This document shows positions 26,495 through 38,231 of a DNA stretch of 64,000 nt, one piece after another. Source of the stretch: Variovorax paradoxus_P (GTDB lineage: Bacteria; Pseudomonadota; Gammaproteobacteria; Burkholderiales; Burkholderiaceae_C); NCBI RefSeq assembly GCF_050627025.1, contig NZ_CP192472.1; one strand, 5' to 3'. The position numbers were made by a program, and so were the translations under genes. Position 1 is the first letter of the stretch. Each line of letters opens with the position of its first letter. Under the pieces are notes generated by a model. That model was not told where the DNA came from. It saw nothing but the letters and a program-made list of their open reading frames with translations, and made no database searches.

Positions 26495-28447
26495 TTATTT
26501 TCGTCCATTGTTACCGATGATTGCAATTTGTATCTCGTCGTTTGTTTCCCTCTTGACAGGCATGCGCAGTGCGAGCTGCGTTTCTCCGGGCCGAGACTCG
26601 AGCCTAAGCTCCGCGCCCAGCCGGCGGGCGCGTGCGTGCAGGCTGCGCAGGCCCGCGCCAGCGCCCTTGGCGGCATCGGCAACGACGAACCCCCGGCCGT
26701 CGTCGCGCACATCGAGCAGCAGTTCGGCATTGGCGCACGTGACGGTCACATCCACGCGCCGGCCTGCGCTGTGCTTCAAGGTGTTTGTCAGCCCCTCCTG
26801 CAAAAAGCGCAGCAGGTCGAGGCTTTGCGAAGGCGGGAGTTCGAGCGTCTCGATGTTCGAAACCCGCCACCGGCAATCGATACCGTTCGCGTCGAGCAGT
26901 TGCGAGGTGCGGTGACGCAAGGGCGCCAGCAGTTCGCCGAAGGTTCGTGCATCGTCGTGCCGGCCCGTGGCCTCGATGATGAGCCGCAGGTCGTCGCGCA
27001 GGCTCTTGAGCATTGCGAGCAGCGCAGATGCCGAAAGCTCCTCGGGCCTGCGCTCCAGCGTTGCGATGCTGCCGACCAGCATGCCGCCCAGCCCGTCGTG
27101 CAGGTCGCTCGCCAGGCTGACCCGCTCGCCGATGCGCGCATGCGCGAGCTCCAGCGCGTGCTGCTGCGCGAGCGTTGCGGCCAACTCGGCCTTGGCTGCG
27201 TTCACTTCCTCGATGAGCTCGGTGTTGAAGTTCTCGATGCGCTTCAGGCTGCTCACGAAGCGCCCCGCCTGCGTCAGCGCCATGCCAAGCAGCAAGCCGT
27301 ACGAGGACATGGTCGTGTAGTAGATGTTGCTGTCGATCACCTGGGTGAACACCAGCAGGTCGTGCGCGCCGGTGACCGCCGAAAGGGCCATGAAGGGCGC
27401 AAGCGAGCGCATGGGGCTGCCACGATGCCGCGCGGCATGAACCAGCGAAGCGCTGTTCACGGCAATGATCGTGAGGCCGCCCACCAGCGTCCAGAGGGCG
27501 CGATGTGTGGGCAGGTTCTCGGGACCGGCAAGCCACAGGTCGAGCACCCCGGCCACCGCAATCAGTAGCGCAGCGCCTTCGAGGCGGGACATGCGGCGCT
27601 CGCAGAAGCGCAGCGCAAAGATGACATACGACACGCTGAACAGAAGCAGCAGCGAAGTGTTCGACGCCTGCCAGCTGTGGTTGCTTGCAAAAGGCCAGGG
27701 GCTGGTCGCGATCTGGTTGTAGCCGAACAGGAGCCACAGCACCGACATGAGCGCGAACCAGCCATAGGCCGTTTCGCGCCTGCGCAACAGCCACAGCGCA
27801 GCGAAGAAGGCGGAGACTGCAGCGCTCACCGCCAGGCCGAGCATCTGGAGATCGCGGCGCAAGAGGCGCTCGTGCTCGTAGTTCGCCTGTACTGCGGCGG
27901 GCGCGCCAAGGCTGACAGGGCCAAGGCCGGCCTGGTAGGCAGAGAGGCCCGAAACCCGTATCAGCAGCGTGTTGCGGCCCTCGCGCAGCAGCGGCGGCGC
28001 CAGCAGCCAGTAGCGCGGGCTGTTCCAGGCCCGGGTCAGGGGCTCGACAAGGCTTTCGTCGCGCCAGATGGGTGTGCCGTTGAGCGACACCGCACCGGCC
28101 ATGTTGAGGTAGTGCAGCAGCAAGCCGGTTTCGGCGACGTGCGCAGGCTGTTCCCAGGTCAGCCGATACCAGACCACGCCGTCGAAGCCCGGCCAGCGGC
28201 CCGCCCAGCTGTCGGGGAGGGTGACGGGAGTCCAGCTGTCCGCCGGAGGTGCGGCCTCGTTCCAGCCGGTGCCGCGCACCGCTTCCACGTGGATCTCAGG
28301 CGAAGGCCGCGCTGCGGCGGACCCCGCCGCAAAGAGAAGCACGCATGCGCCGATCAGCTTGCAAAACCATGCCCTCAGGCCCGGGAAGCGGCGGCCTCGG
28401 CGTGCAAACGGAAGGCCGGCCTGCAGCGCAGCTTCTTGGTTAGGCAT
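26495..28447 (-). CDS. 7TM-type sensor histidine kinase (HisKA_3)
   Basis: From the ATG at 28447 this encodes 650 residues: an N-terminal signal or anchor, an extracytoplasmic beta-rich domain with a galactose-binding look (residues about 45-190, VVWYRLTWEQ and NTLLIRVSG), seven or so membrane helices (about 205-410), a coiled coil, and a NarX-type kinase domain with the phospho-acceptor in SLASDLHDGLGGML and an ATP lid ending in GAGLRSLHARARRLG. It probably phosphorylates NarL-type regulators such as those beside it. The start is uncertain: an in-frame ATG at 28495 also exists. Confidence 0.9.
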   Translation of the reverse strand: MPNQEAALQAGLPFARRGRRFPGLRAWFCKLIGACVLLFAAGSAAARPSPEIHVEAVRGTGWNEAAPPADSWTPVTLPDSWAGRWPGFDGVVWYRLTWEQPAHVAETGLLLHYLNMAGAVSLNGTPIWRDESLVEPLTRAWNSPRYWLLAPPLLREGRNTLLIRVSGLSAYQAGLGPVSLGAPAAVQANYEHERLLRRDLQMLGLAVSAAVSAFFAALWLLRRRETAYGWFALMSVLWLLFGYNQIATSPWPFASNHSWQASNTSLLLLFSVSYVIFALRFCERRMSRLEGAALLIAVAGVLDLWLAGPENLPTHRALWTLVGGLTIIAVNSASLVHAARHRGSPMRSLAPFMALSAVTGAHDLLVFTQVIDSNIYYTTMSSYGLLLGMALTQAGRFVSSLKRIENFNTELIEEVNAAKAELAATLAQQHALELAHARIGERVSLASDLHDGLGGMLVGSIATLERRPEELSASALLAMLKSLRDDLRLIIEATGRHDDARTFGELLAPLRHRTSQLLDANGIDCRWRVSNIETLELPPSQSLDLLRFLQEGLTNTLKHSAGRRVDVTVTCANAELLLDVRDDGRGFVVADAAKGAGAGLRSLHARARRLGAELRLESRPGETQLALRMPVKRETNDEIQIAIIGNNGRK

Positions 28448-28539
28448 TTCATTTACCAATTTTCGGGGATGGCCTAGTAGAGACCGAAAACACACACTTT
28501 GTCTCTACTGTTTTGTTTGCTTTCAAGAAAGAAGAAGCC

Positions 28540-30375
28540 ATGGCATTTCCAGCCCACGCCGCCGCTGCGCACACAGTGCAGCGCAAAGAGCCGACCAGAA
28601 AGCGGTGGCCGCGGCGAGCGCTCGGGCATCTTCCTGCCCTTGCGCTGCTGTTTGCCGGGAGCGCCTTCGCGGCAGGACTTGTCAATGGCACTGCGGGCAA
28701 TCTCGGCCCGGCGGTCATCAACGGGACCGCGGGAGCCGGCGGCGCTGCAGCCGGCGTGTCAGCAGACGGAGCTACCGCGCTCGGTGCGGGCGGCGATGGC
28801 GGCGAAGGAACAGCCGGTGGCATCGGGGGAATGGGTGGGGCGGGGGCCAGCGCAACCGCAAACGGCGCAACGGCCGTCGGAGGTGGTGGCACGGGCGGCC
28901 AAGGCGTGGCCGGAGGAACGGGCGGCGCCGGAGGGCGCGGCGCCCAAGCCTCGGCGGGCGGCGCGATTGCGCTCGGCGCAGGAGGCACGGGCCCCCAGGC
29001 GTGTTGCAGCAACACCGGTGCGGCGGGCGGCAACGGCGCGGAGGCTTCGGGCACTTCCGCAATTGCCATCGGAAGCGCCTCGGAAGTTAGCCGGGGCGCC
29101 GTGGCATCTGGCGACGGCAGCACTGCCATCGGCGGTGCCAGCGGCGGCGCTTCGGGCGCGACCGCATTGGCCACCGGCAGCGTGGCGCTGGGCGTGGGCA
29201 GCCGGGTAGCCGCCGCCGCGAACGGCAGCGTCGCCATCGGCGCGAATTCCGTTGCCACGGCGGCCAACACGGTGTCTTTCGGAACCGCCGGCCAGACGCG
29301 CAGCCTGGTCAACGTGAGCGCCGGGTCGGTGACCTCAACAAGTACCGATGCAGTCAACGGCGGCCAGCTGTACACCGTGCAGCAGACGGCCAACACGGCG
29401 GTATCCGCAGCTTCGGCAGCACAAGGCACGGCCGACTCCGCACTTGGCCTGGCGCAAAACTCGGCGCAATACGGCGCGGGCGGCACATCGCTGCAACTCA
29501 ACGCGAATGGCGGCGCCGGCACCACCATCAGCAACGTCGGTGCGGGCCAGGTGGCAACCGATGCGGCCAACGTCGGCCAGGTGCAGCAGGCCCAGCAGAC
29601 GGCCATCACCACGGCAAACAACTTCACCGTTCAACAGGTCACTGCACTGCAGGCCTTGATGAACCAGGCGTTGTCCAGCGGTGTCTGCGCAGTGGGCGCA
29701 GGCGGAGCGGTGGCCTGCGGGCCGGGGGCGGGCGCGAGCGGTGCCGGCAGCACGTCGATGGGCACCAATGCACAGGCCAACGGCCAGGACACCGTTGCAG
29801 TCGGCAATGGCGCGCAAGCCAGCCATGCGGGTTCGGTTGCCATTGGCGCCGGCGCCAGGGCGCTGGCAGACCCCACCACCGCCGTCGGCAACAACGCGGT
29901 GGCCACAGGCAACAACGCCGTGGCACTGGGCGCCAACACACTGGCGTCGGGCAGCAACGCAGTGGCGCTGGGGCAGGGGTCGGTGGCCGACCGCGACAAC
30001 ACCGTGTCGGTGGGCAACGCCGCCACCGGCCAGCTGCGCGGCATTGCCAATGTCGCGGCCGGCCTGCTCGGCACCGATGCCGTCAACGTCAACCAGCTGC
30101 AGCAGGCGGTGAGCAACGCGACCAGCCAGGCCAACGCGTTTGCAGCACAGGGCGTTGCAGCCGCGCTGGCCATGCCTTCGATGCCGACCTTGGCCGTCGG
30201 CAAGAAATGGATGGGGGCCGCCATGGGCAACTACGCGGGCGCTTCGGCGGTCGGCTTCGCTTTCGGCTACCAGGTCAGCGACAACTTCAACCTGGGGCTG
30301 GGTGTTTCCACCGCAACCAGCAGCGGCAGCAGCAACCGCGTTGCGGCTCGCGTGCAGGCGGGTTACGCCTGGTGA
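28540..30375 (+). CDS. YadA-like trimeric autotransporter adhesin
   Basis: This 611-residue protein has an extended signal peptide ending near AFAAG (residue 45), then a Gly/Ala-rich head, many YadA-type head repeats (SAIAIGSAS, STAIGGAS, SVALGVGS, SVAIGANS), a neck (TDAVNGGQL near residue 268), a stalk, a second head (about 405-495), a second neck (TDAVNVNQL near 511) and a C-terminal YadA anchor (WMGAAMGNYAGASAVGFAFGYQ to the final AGYAW). Three chains would form a 12-strand pore and display the heads outside. It is divergent from the sensor kinase gene with 92 bases between starts. Confidence 0.9.
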   Translation: MAFPAHAAAAHTVQRKEPTRKRWPRRALGHLPALALLFAGSAFAAGLVNGTAGNLGPAVINGTAGAGGAAAGVSADGATALGAGGDGGEGTAGGIGGMGGAGASATANGATAVGGGGTGGQGVAGGTGGAGGRGAQASAGGAIALGAGGTGPQACCSNTGAAGGNGAEASGTSAIAIGSASEVSRGAVASGDGSTAIGGASGGASGATALATGSVALGVGSRVAAAANGSVAIGANSVATAANTVSFGTAGQTRSLVNVSAGSVTSTSTDAVNGGQLYTVQQTANTAVSAASAAQGTADSALGLAQNSAQYGAGGTSLQLNANGGAGTTISNVGAGQVATDAANVGQVQQAQQTAITTANNFTVQQVTALQALMNQALSSGVCAVGAGGAVACGPGAGASGAGSTSMGTNAQANGQDTVAVGNGAQASHAGSVAIGAGARALADPTTAVGNNAVATGNNAVALGANTLASGSNAVALGQGSVADRDNTVSVGNAATGQLRGIANVAAGLLGTDAVNVNQLQQAVSNATSQANAFAAQGVAAALAMPSMPTLAVGKKWMGAAMGNYAGASAVGFAFGYQVSDNFNLGLGVSTATSSGSSNRVAARVQAGYAW

Positions 30376-30406
30376 GGCGTGGGCACCGCAAACAAGGTGG
30401 CCAGGG

Positions 30407-31108
30407 TCAGTGCAGCAAGCCGTGCCTGCGGGCCTGGTAGACCGCCTCGGTGCGCGAGTTGACGGCGAGCTTGCGATAGATGTTCTTGGTATGGCATTCG
30501 ACCGTCAGCCTCGAGATGGAAAGCGACTCGGCCATGTCGCGGTTGCTGAGGCCTTGCGCCACCAGCTCCAGAATCTTTTGCTCCCGCGGTGTCAGCGCCG
30601 CGGCAAGCGGGGCCGGCGCATGGGCCGCCATCACCGGCGTAGCCATCTGCGTTGCCAGCCAGGCGAGGATGTGGCGTGCAATGGCCGGGTCGATCGGTGC
30701 GCCGCCTTGTTCGATGCTGCGCAGCGCAATGCTGAGTTCGAGGTCGTCGCGCTCCTTCAGCAGGTAGCCGATGGCGCCGGCGCGCAGCGCCGCAAAAATG
30801 GTTTCTTCGGCGCGCCAGGCTGAAATGACGACTGCGGGTACCTTGGGATGCGTTGCCTGCATCCAGCCGATGAGTTCGACCCCGCTGCCGTCCGGCAAGC
30901 CGATGTCGACCAGCGCAATGCCAAAGCTGCGCGACCCCAGCAACTCCTTGGCCGACGCAACGCTGTCTGCCCACGCGATCTGCGGCTCGCCATAGCCGAG
31001 CATCGCCAGCACGCGGCCCAGCCGCTCGCGCATGGCCGGATCGTCTTCGACAACCAGCGAAGGGCTCAGGGAGACCGCTTCAACTATTGCCGGTTGCAAT
31101 GAGGACAT
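30407..31108 (-). CDS. NarL-type response regulator
   Basis: This 233-residue regulator has a complete receiver: acidic pair Glu21-Asp22, phospho-acceptor Asp68 (ALVDIGLPDGSG), Ser96 and Lys118. Its LuxR-type HTH is standard (LTPREQKILELVAQGLSNRDMAESLSIS, then VECHTKNIYRKL). It is a close paralogue of the regulator at 25764-26456. It lies convergent with the adhesin gene, 31 bases beyond its stop. Together with the sensor kinase it probably forms a system controlling surface adhesion, but this rests on position only. Confidence 0.92.
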   Translation of the reverse strand: MSSLQPAIVEAVSLSPSLVVEDDPAMRERLGRVLAMLGYGEPQIAWADSVASAKELLGSRSFGIALVDIGLPDGSGVELIGWMQATHPKVPAVVISAWRAEETIFAALRAGAIGYLLKERDDLELSIALRSIEQGGAPIDPAIARHILAWLATQMATPVMAAHAPAPLAAALTPREQKILELVAQGLSNRDMAESLSISRLTVECHTKNIYRKLAVNSRTEAVYQARRHGLLH

Positions 31109-31117
31109 GAGGCCGAC

Positions 31118-31927
31118 TCAGTCCAGCAGGTTGCGCAGCGCCGCTTCGACTGCCGCGGCGGTGGCCAGCGGCTTTTCCATGGGAAAGAGGTGCGTGCCAT
31201 CGAGCATGGCAATGCGCCCCTTGGTCACCTTCTGGGTCATGGCCATGCCCACCTGCTTCATTTCAGCCGACTGGCGCCCGCCGATGAAGGCCACCTTGCA
31301 TTTGAGCGGATGGCGGCGCAGCAGTGCGCCCAGGTTGTGGGGCAGGGTGTTGTAGATGGCCGTTTCAACATTGCGGTCGAAGCTCAGTTCGCGCGTGTCT
31401 TCGCTGTCGAAGGTGCCGTGATCGATGTAGTCGTGCAACACCTGCTCGTTCCACCTGGCAAAGGCCTTCTTGCTGCGGAAGTGCTCGAACACGGCTTCGC
31501 GGTGCTCCCACTTGTTCTTGCGCCTGCGGCTGATGGCGCCGGGCGACACGGTCTTCATCAGCGGGGTGCGCTTGACCAGGCTCAGCGTGTTTGCGCGCCA
31601 GCCGCCCAGAATGGGCGAGTCGAGCAGCACCACGCCGCGGGCGAGCGCCGGGTGCAGCGCCGCGCACATCAGGCTCAGGAACCCGCCGAGCGAATGTCCC
31701 ACCAGAAACACCGGGCCGCCCGCGCGGTCGGCGTGCTGCTGGACAAAGTCTGCGAGCTGCTGCACCAGGTGCGGCCAGTTGTCGGTTACGGGGTACTTGG
31801 GGTCGTGCCCGAACTTCTCGATGGCGTCGACCTCGAAGCCGCGGTTGCGCAGGCTGTCGAGCACCACACGGTAGGTGCTTGCCGGAAAGCTGTTGCCGTG
31901 CGAGAAGACGACGGGCGGCATCGCCAT
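31118..31927 (-). CDS. Alpha/beta hydrolase
   Basis: From the ATG at 31927 this encodes 269 residues of the alpha/beta-hydrolase fold. The oxyanion-hole region is VVFSHGNSFPAS, the nucleophile elbow is LVGHSLGGFLS, and the catalytic histidine is in DGTHLFPME near the C-terminus. The substrate is unknown. It follows the Anbu gene by 20 bases on the same strand. The longer frame reaching 32245 is an extension into the neighbouring gene. Confidence 0.9.
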   Translation of the reverse strand: MAMPPVVFSHGNSFPASTYRVVLDSLRNRGFEVDAIEKFGHDPKYPVTDNWPHLVQQLADFVQQHADRAGGPVFLVGHSLGGFLSLMCAALHPALARGVVLLDSPILGGWRANTLSLVKRTPLMKTVSPGAISRRRKNKWEHREAVFEHFRSKKAFARWNEQVLHDYIDHGTFDSEDTRELSFDRNVETAIYNTLPHNLGALLRRHPLKCKVAFIGGRQSAEMKQVGMAMTQKVTKGRIAMLDGTHLFPMEKPLATAAAVEAALRNLLD

Positions 31928-31947
31928 GGCTGTTGCTGCGGCCGGGC

Positions 31948-32787
31948 TCAGATGAGCTTTTCGTCGGGCGTGGAAATCTTGCGCAGCGGGCTGTGCCGGG
32001 TGGCCGGCATCTTCAGCGGGTGCTGGGTGGCGGAGTCGTCCCACACCGGGTCTTCGATGCTGTCGAACACCTCGCGCAGCTTCTGGCCCCAGCTGTTGTG
32101 CATCATGCGGTAGTAGGGGTTGTCGGCATCGATGCAGATCACGCGGTCGGTCTCGAACTTGTTCGCCTCGTACACCACCAGGTCGAGCGGCAGGCCCACC
32201 GACAGGTTCGACTTCATGGTCGAGTCCATCGACACCAGCGCGCACTTGGCGGCCTCGTCGAGCGGGGTTTCGGGCGTGAGCACGCGGTCGAGCACCGGCT
32301 TGCCGTATTTCGATTCGCCCACCTGGAAGTAGGGCGTCTCGGTGGTGGCTTCAATGAAATTGCCCGCCGAATACACCAGGAAGAGGCGCATGCCTTCGCC
32401 CTTGACCTGCCCGCCGAAGATGAACGACACGTTGAAGTCGAGCCCCGCATGCTTGAGCGCCTCGGCGTCGCGGTCGTACACGTGGCGCACGGCCGAGCCG
32501 AGCACGCGCGCGGCGTCGAACATGCTCTTGGCGTTCCAGATGGTGATGGGGTCGCCCTGCGAGCCGTCTTCGCGGGTTTCGCGGAGTTCCTCGATCTGCA
32601 AGATTTCGCGCACCGACTGCGAGATGCTCAGGTTGCCCGAAGACAGCAGCACCATGACGCGGTCGCCCGGCTGCTCGTAGACGATCATCTTGCGGAAGGT
32701 GCTGATGTGGTCCACACCCGCATTGGTGCGCGAGTCGGAAAGAAACACCAGTCCGGCGTTGAGTTTGATGCCTACGCAATAAGTCAT
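31948..32787 (-). CDS. Anbu-type proteasome homologue (proteasome-type peptidase)
   Basis: This 279-residue protein starts MTYCVGIKLNAGLVFLSDSRTNAG, as in the Anbu (ancestral beta subunit) family related to HslV and the 20S beta subunit. Thr2, exposed after removal of the initiator methionine, would be the N-terminal nucleophile; the Ser-Asp and Lys (FRKMIV, about residue 33) positions follow. Anbu forms ring or helical oligomers, and its substrates are unknown. It is usually beside transglutaminase-like, alpha-E and ATP-grasp genes. None is here: the neighbours are mutS and a hydrolase. An in-frame ATG at 32802 would bury the threonine and is rejected. Confidence 0.88.
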   Translation of the reverse strand: MTYCVGIKLNAGLVFLSDSRTNAGVDHISTFRKMIVYEQPGDRVMVLLSSGNLSISQSVREILQIEELRETREDGSQGDPITIWNAKSMFDAARVLGSAVRHVYDRDAEALKHAGLDFNVSFIFGGQVKGEGMRLFLVYSAGNFIEATTETPYFQVGESKYGKPVLDRVLTPETPLDEAAKCALVSMDSTMKSNLSVGLPLDLVVYEANKFETDRVICIDADNPYYRMMHNSWGQKLREVFDSIEDPVWDDSATQHPLKMPATRHSPLRKISTPDEKLI

Positions 32788-32815
32788 TTTTTCATCTCGC
32801 ACGAAGGATGCCCGC

Positions 32816-35473
<2,658 letters not shown>

Positions 35474-35598
35474 TCAGGCGATTATCGGGGACGGACGGCC
35501 GGCAACCCGGCGCCCATTGCGGCCGTTTCGGCGGGCCGGTGTGCACCCGCCCCTTTAAAATCCGCCGACGCAAACCCCGCGTGAAGAACAAGGCGCCC

Positions 35599-36225
35599 AT
35601 GGCTCACCCGGACGAATTCAAAGGCCCTGAAGCGGACGCGCTGCCCGACACCGCCACCTTGCCCGCGGAGCTTGCCGCCCTGTACCTCTGCATGTCGCCT
35701 GCCCAGCTTGCCGACCTGCGCAAATCGAAGCGACCCGATGGTCGCGCCGGCAACGGCCCGACCATCATCAGGCCCGTGGAAGGCGGCGCAGCCGGGCTGA
35801 AAGATCCGCTGCGCTACACGCTAGGCACGCTGCGCGCTTTCGCAAATGCGCATACGGCTCCATCGGCCTTCGATACAACGCTGAATTCAGGAATGCCGGG
35901 TTGGGTGTCTGCCAAGCTGCCTTTCTTTGCCGAGCTGGAACCGCGCGTCAAACGCGGCAGGCGAGTGCTCATCGGCGGCGCCTGGGACCGGGCCGATCCC
36001 CTGCGCGAAAAGCGCTTCAGAGAACTGGCAAAAGGCCGCATCCGCTTCACATCATTGACATGCGCCGAAGCCGCAGCCAGCCTGTGGGCCGATGTTGCAA
36101 GCCACTCTGCGTTGGCCGAAAAAGGCTTGGCGCTGCTCAAGAGCGAGACACAGGCCATCGAGGCTTCGCTGGCAGCCACCGCGGCCCTGGCGGCGGCATC
36201 GCCCACGCCGGACGCAATGGCCTGA
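35599..36225 (+). CDS. Hypothetical protein with excisionase-like HTH pattern
   Basis: From the ATG at 35599 (or GTG at 35581) this encodes 208 residues. I recognise no family for the whole. Residues about 20-80 (PAELAALYLCMSPAQLADLRKS, then GNGPTIIRP and PLRYTLGTLRAF) follow the pattern of MerR-like/excisionase winged-helix domains, where a helix-turn-helix is followed by G-P and a V/L-R-Y strand. The rest is mixed, ending in an Ala-rich tail. It is divergent from mutS and 33 bases before corA. A DNA-binding role is an inference. Confidence 0.6.
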   Translation: MAHPDEFKGPEADALPDTATLPAELAALYLCMSPAQLADLRKSKRPDGRAGNGPTIIRPVEGGAAGLKDPLRYTLGTLRAFANAHTAPSAFDTTLNSGMPGWVSAKLPFFAELEPRVKRGRRVLIGGAWDRADPLREKRFRELAKGRIRFTSLTCAEAAASLWADVASHSALAEKGLALLKSETQAIEASLAATAALAAASPTPDAMA

Positions 36226-36258
36226 TTCCGATTCAAGTTCGACCATGGACGAGTACCG

Positions 36259-37236
36259 ATGCTGATCAACTGCGTGGCCTACGAAAACGGCGCCAAGCTC
36301 GCCGATATTCCCGTTGAAGACATCAGCGAATACATCACCCGCCCCGGCTGCTTCGTCTGGGTGGCGCTGAGCGACGCCACGCCCGAAGAGCTGGCGCAGA
36401 TGCAGGACGAGTTCAAGCTGCACCCCTTGGCGGTTGAAGACGCGCATCACGGCCACCAGCGCCCAAAGGTCGAGGAATACGGCGACTCGCTCTTCGTGGT
36501 GATGCACCTGGTCGAGCCCTCCACCGAAGGCGGACACACGTTGAATGTGGGCGAGGTCGACGTTTTCGTTGGCAAGAACTACGTGCTCTCGGTGCGCAAC
36601 CGCAGCCAGCAGGGCTTTTTGGGCGTGCGCGAGCGCTGCGAGCGCGAGCCCGAGCTGCTGCGCAACGGCGCGGGCTTTGTGCTGTATGCGCTGATGGATG
36701 CGGTGGTCGACCGCTACTTTCCGGTGATCGATGCGCTCGAGGTAGAGCTCGAATCCATCGAGCAGCAGATCTTTACGCAGGGCGGTGCGGCGCGCGACAA
36801 GATCAAGCAGCTGTATGACCTGAAGCGGCGCAGCATGGTCCTGAAGCGCGCGGTGGCACCCTTGACCGAGGCGGCGGGCAAGCTGCACGGCGGGCGGGTG
36901 CCGCAGATCTGCGTGAGTTCGCAGGAATACTTTCGCGACGTGGCCGACCATCTCGGCCGCATCAACGGCTCCATCGACGCGATGCGCGACACCATTGGCA
37001 CCGCCATTTCGGTGAACCTGTCGATGGTGACCATCGAAGAAAGCGAAGTAACCAAGCGGCTCGCCGCCTGGGCCAGCATTTTTGCGGTGTGCACTGCGTT
37101 TGCCGGCATCTGGGGCATGAACTTCGAGCACATGCCAGAGCTGAAACTACGCTACGGCTATGCGGCCGCGCTGGCGTTGATGGGCGGCACCTGCAGCTAT
37201 CTTTACTACCGCTTCAGGCGCGCCGGCTGGCTTTGA
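36259..37236 (+). CDS. corA: CorA-type magnesium/cobalt transporter
   Basis: This 325-residue protein has the large cytoplasmic N-terminal funnel domain, a long helix, and two C-terminal membrane helices. The ion-selectivity signature GMN is in IWGMNFEHMPEL between them. CorA pentamers let Mg2+ (and Co2+, Ni2+) enter down the gradient and are gated by internal Mg2+. The C-terminus FRRAGWL is typical. No leader structure that would suggest a Mg2+ riboswitch is visible in the 33 bases upstream. Confidence 0.96.
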   Translation: MLINCVAYENGAKLADIPVEDISEYITRPGCFVWVALSDATPEELAQMQDEFKLHPLAVEDAHHGHQRPKVEEYGDSLFVVMHLVEPSTEGGHTLNVGEVDVFVGKNYVLSVRNRSQQGFLGVRERCEREPELLRNGAGFVLYALMDAVVDRYFPVIDALEVELESIEQQIFTQGGAARDKIKQLYDLKRRSMVLKRAVAPLTEAAGKLHGGRVPQICVSSQEYFRDVADHLGRINGSIDAMRDTIGTAISVNLSMVTIEESEVTKRLAAWASIFAVCTAFAGIWGMNFEHMPELKLRYGYAAALALMGGTCSYLYYRFRRAGWL

Positions 37237-37244
37237 ATTTCTTT

Positions 37245-37358
37245 CTCCCTCCCCTTCCGGGGGAGGGCAGGGGTGGGGGCAGGCGGCGTGTCAAGAAGTA
37301 GTGGCCGTTTCGTAGGCCGCTTGCCCCCATCCCAGCCTTCCCCCGGGAGGGGAAGGAG
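37245..37358. repeat. REP/BIME-like long inverted repeat between convergent genes
   Basis: The left arm (37245-37287, beginning CTCCCTCCCCTTCC) and the right arm (37316-37358) are inverted copies of a 43-base unit with 37 identities, around a 28-base spacer. Each arm is itself strongly skewed to C or G runs. The element fills the space between corA and the nfeF-like gene, which face each other. It would fold into a long hairpin on either strand. No second copy was noticed in the window. Confidence 0.8.
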
Positions 37359-37367
37359 CAATGCAGA

Positions 37368-38216
37368 TTACTCGTCGTGCGTGTCGTGCGTAGCCACGGC
37401 ACCGCGGCGCCAGTAGCCTGAAGCGCGAATCCACTTCGGATTGGCCCCGCGCTCGCCCACCAGGTGCGCGCGCAGTGCCTTGGCAATGGCCGATTCGCAT
37501 CCCACCCATGCATGAAAGTCGCCCGGCGGCAGCTTCATCGACTTGAGCGTATCGAGCAGCCCCTGGCTCAGCCCCGGTTCAGCGCCCTTGCGGTGCACCC
37601 ACTGCAACGTGAGCTCGGCTTGCGTTTCGAACGGCACCTGGTCCGCCTCGGTGTCGACCTCGGCCAGCACCACCACGCGCGCACCGGCCGGCAGCTCAGC
37701 CAGGCGCCGTGCGATGGCGGGCAGGGCGGTGTCGTCGCCGATCAGCAGGTGCCAGTCGAAATCGGTCGGCACGATGAACGAGCCGCGCGGCCCGCCTACG
37801 CCTAGCACGTCGCCGGGCTTGGCCTGCTCGGCCCACCGGGTGGCGGGGCCGGCCTCGTGCAGCGCGAAGTCGAGCTCCAGCGTGTTGGCCTGCGCGTCGT
37901 ACTTGCGCGGCGTGTAGTCGCGCATGGTCGGCCGGCCGCCTGCGGGCCACACCGGGCCTTCGGGCCCCATGGTCGGCAACGTCAGCTCGCCCGTCGTGGC
38001 ATCGGGAAAAAAGATCTTCGCGTGGTCGTCGAAGCCCGCGCTCGTGAAGCCCGTGAGGTCGTCGCCCGTGAGCGTGACGCGAATCAGGTGCGGCGTAATG
38101 CGCTGCACCGTTTTTACGGTGAGCCTGCGAAAGCGAAGCTCGTGTCGCACGCGGCGCGGCGTACGGTCGGGCGCGGAAGAAGAAGCGGAAGGTGTATCGG
38201 TCGAAAAATCGGTCAT
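37368..38216 (-). CDS. Siderophore-interacting protein, NfeF/YqjH/ViuB-like ferric reductase
   Basis: This 282-residue flavoprotein has the FAD-binding_9 and SIP domains: VKTVQRITPHLIRVTLTG, the FAD-binding R-D-Y-T-P-R segment (MRDYTPRKYD), GPATRWAEQAKPGD, GPRGSF and HLLIGDDTALPAI. Such enzymes use NAD(P)H and FAD to reduce ferric siderophores in the cytoplasm. It starts 15 bases after the PadR regulator gene. In E. coli the homologous pair yqjH/yqjI (nfeF/nfeR) is divergent; here the two lie in one operon. Confidence 0.93.
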   Translation of the reverse strand: MTDFSTDTPSASSSAPDRTPRRVRHELRFRRLTVKTVQRITPHLIRVTLTGDDLTGFTSAGFDDHAKIFFPDATTGELTLPTMGPEGPVWPAGGRPTMRDYTPRKYDAQANTLELDFALHEAGPATRWAEQAKPGDVLGVGGPRGSFIVPTDFDWHLLIGDDTALPAIARRLAELPAGARVVVLAEVDTEADQVPFETQAELTLQWVHRKGAEPGLSQGLLDTLKSMKLPPGDFHAWVGCESAIAKALRAHLVGERGANPKWIRASGYWRRGAVATHDTHDE

Positions 38217-38231
38217 TTCAGAAAAAACTTT

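Noticed and set aside
28513..28539. TTG start for the adhesin nine codons upstream.
   Set aside because: ATG 28540 has a purine-rich stretch (AAGAAAGAAGAAG) in front of it and gives a normal signal peptide.
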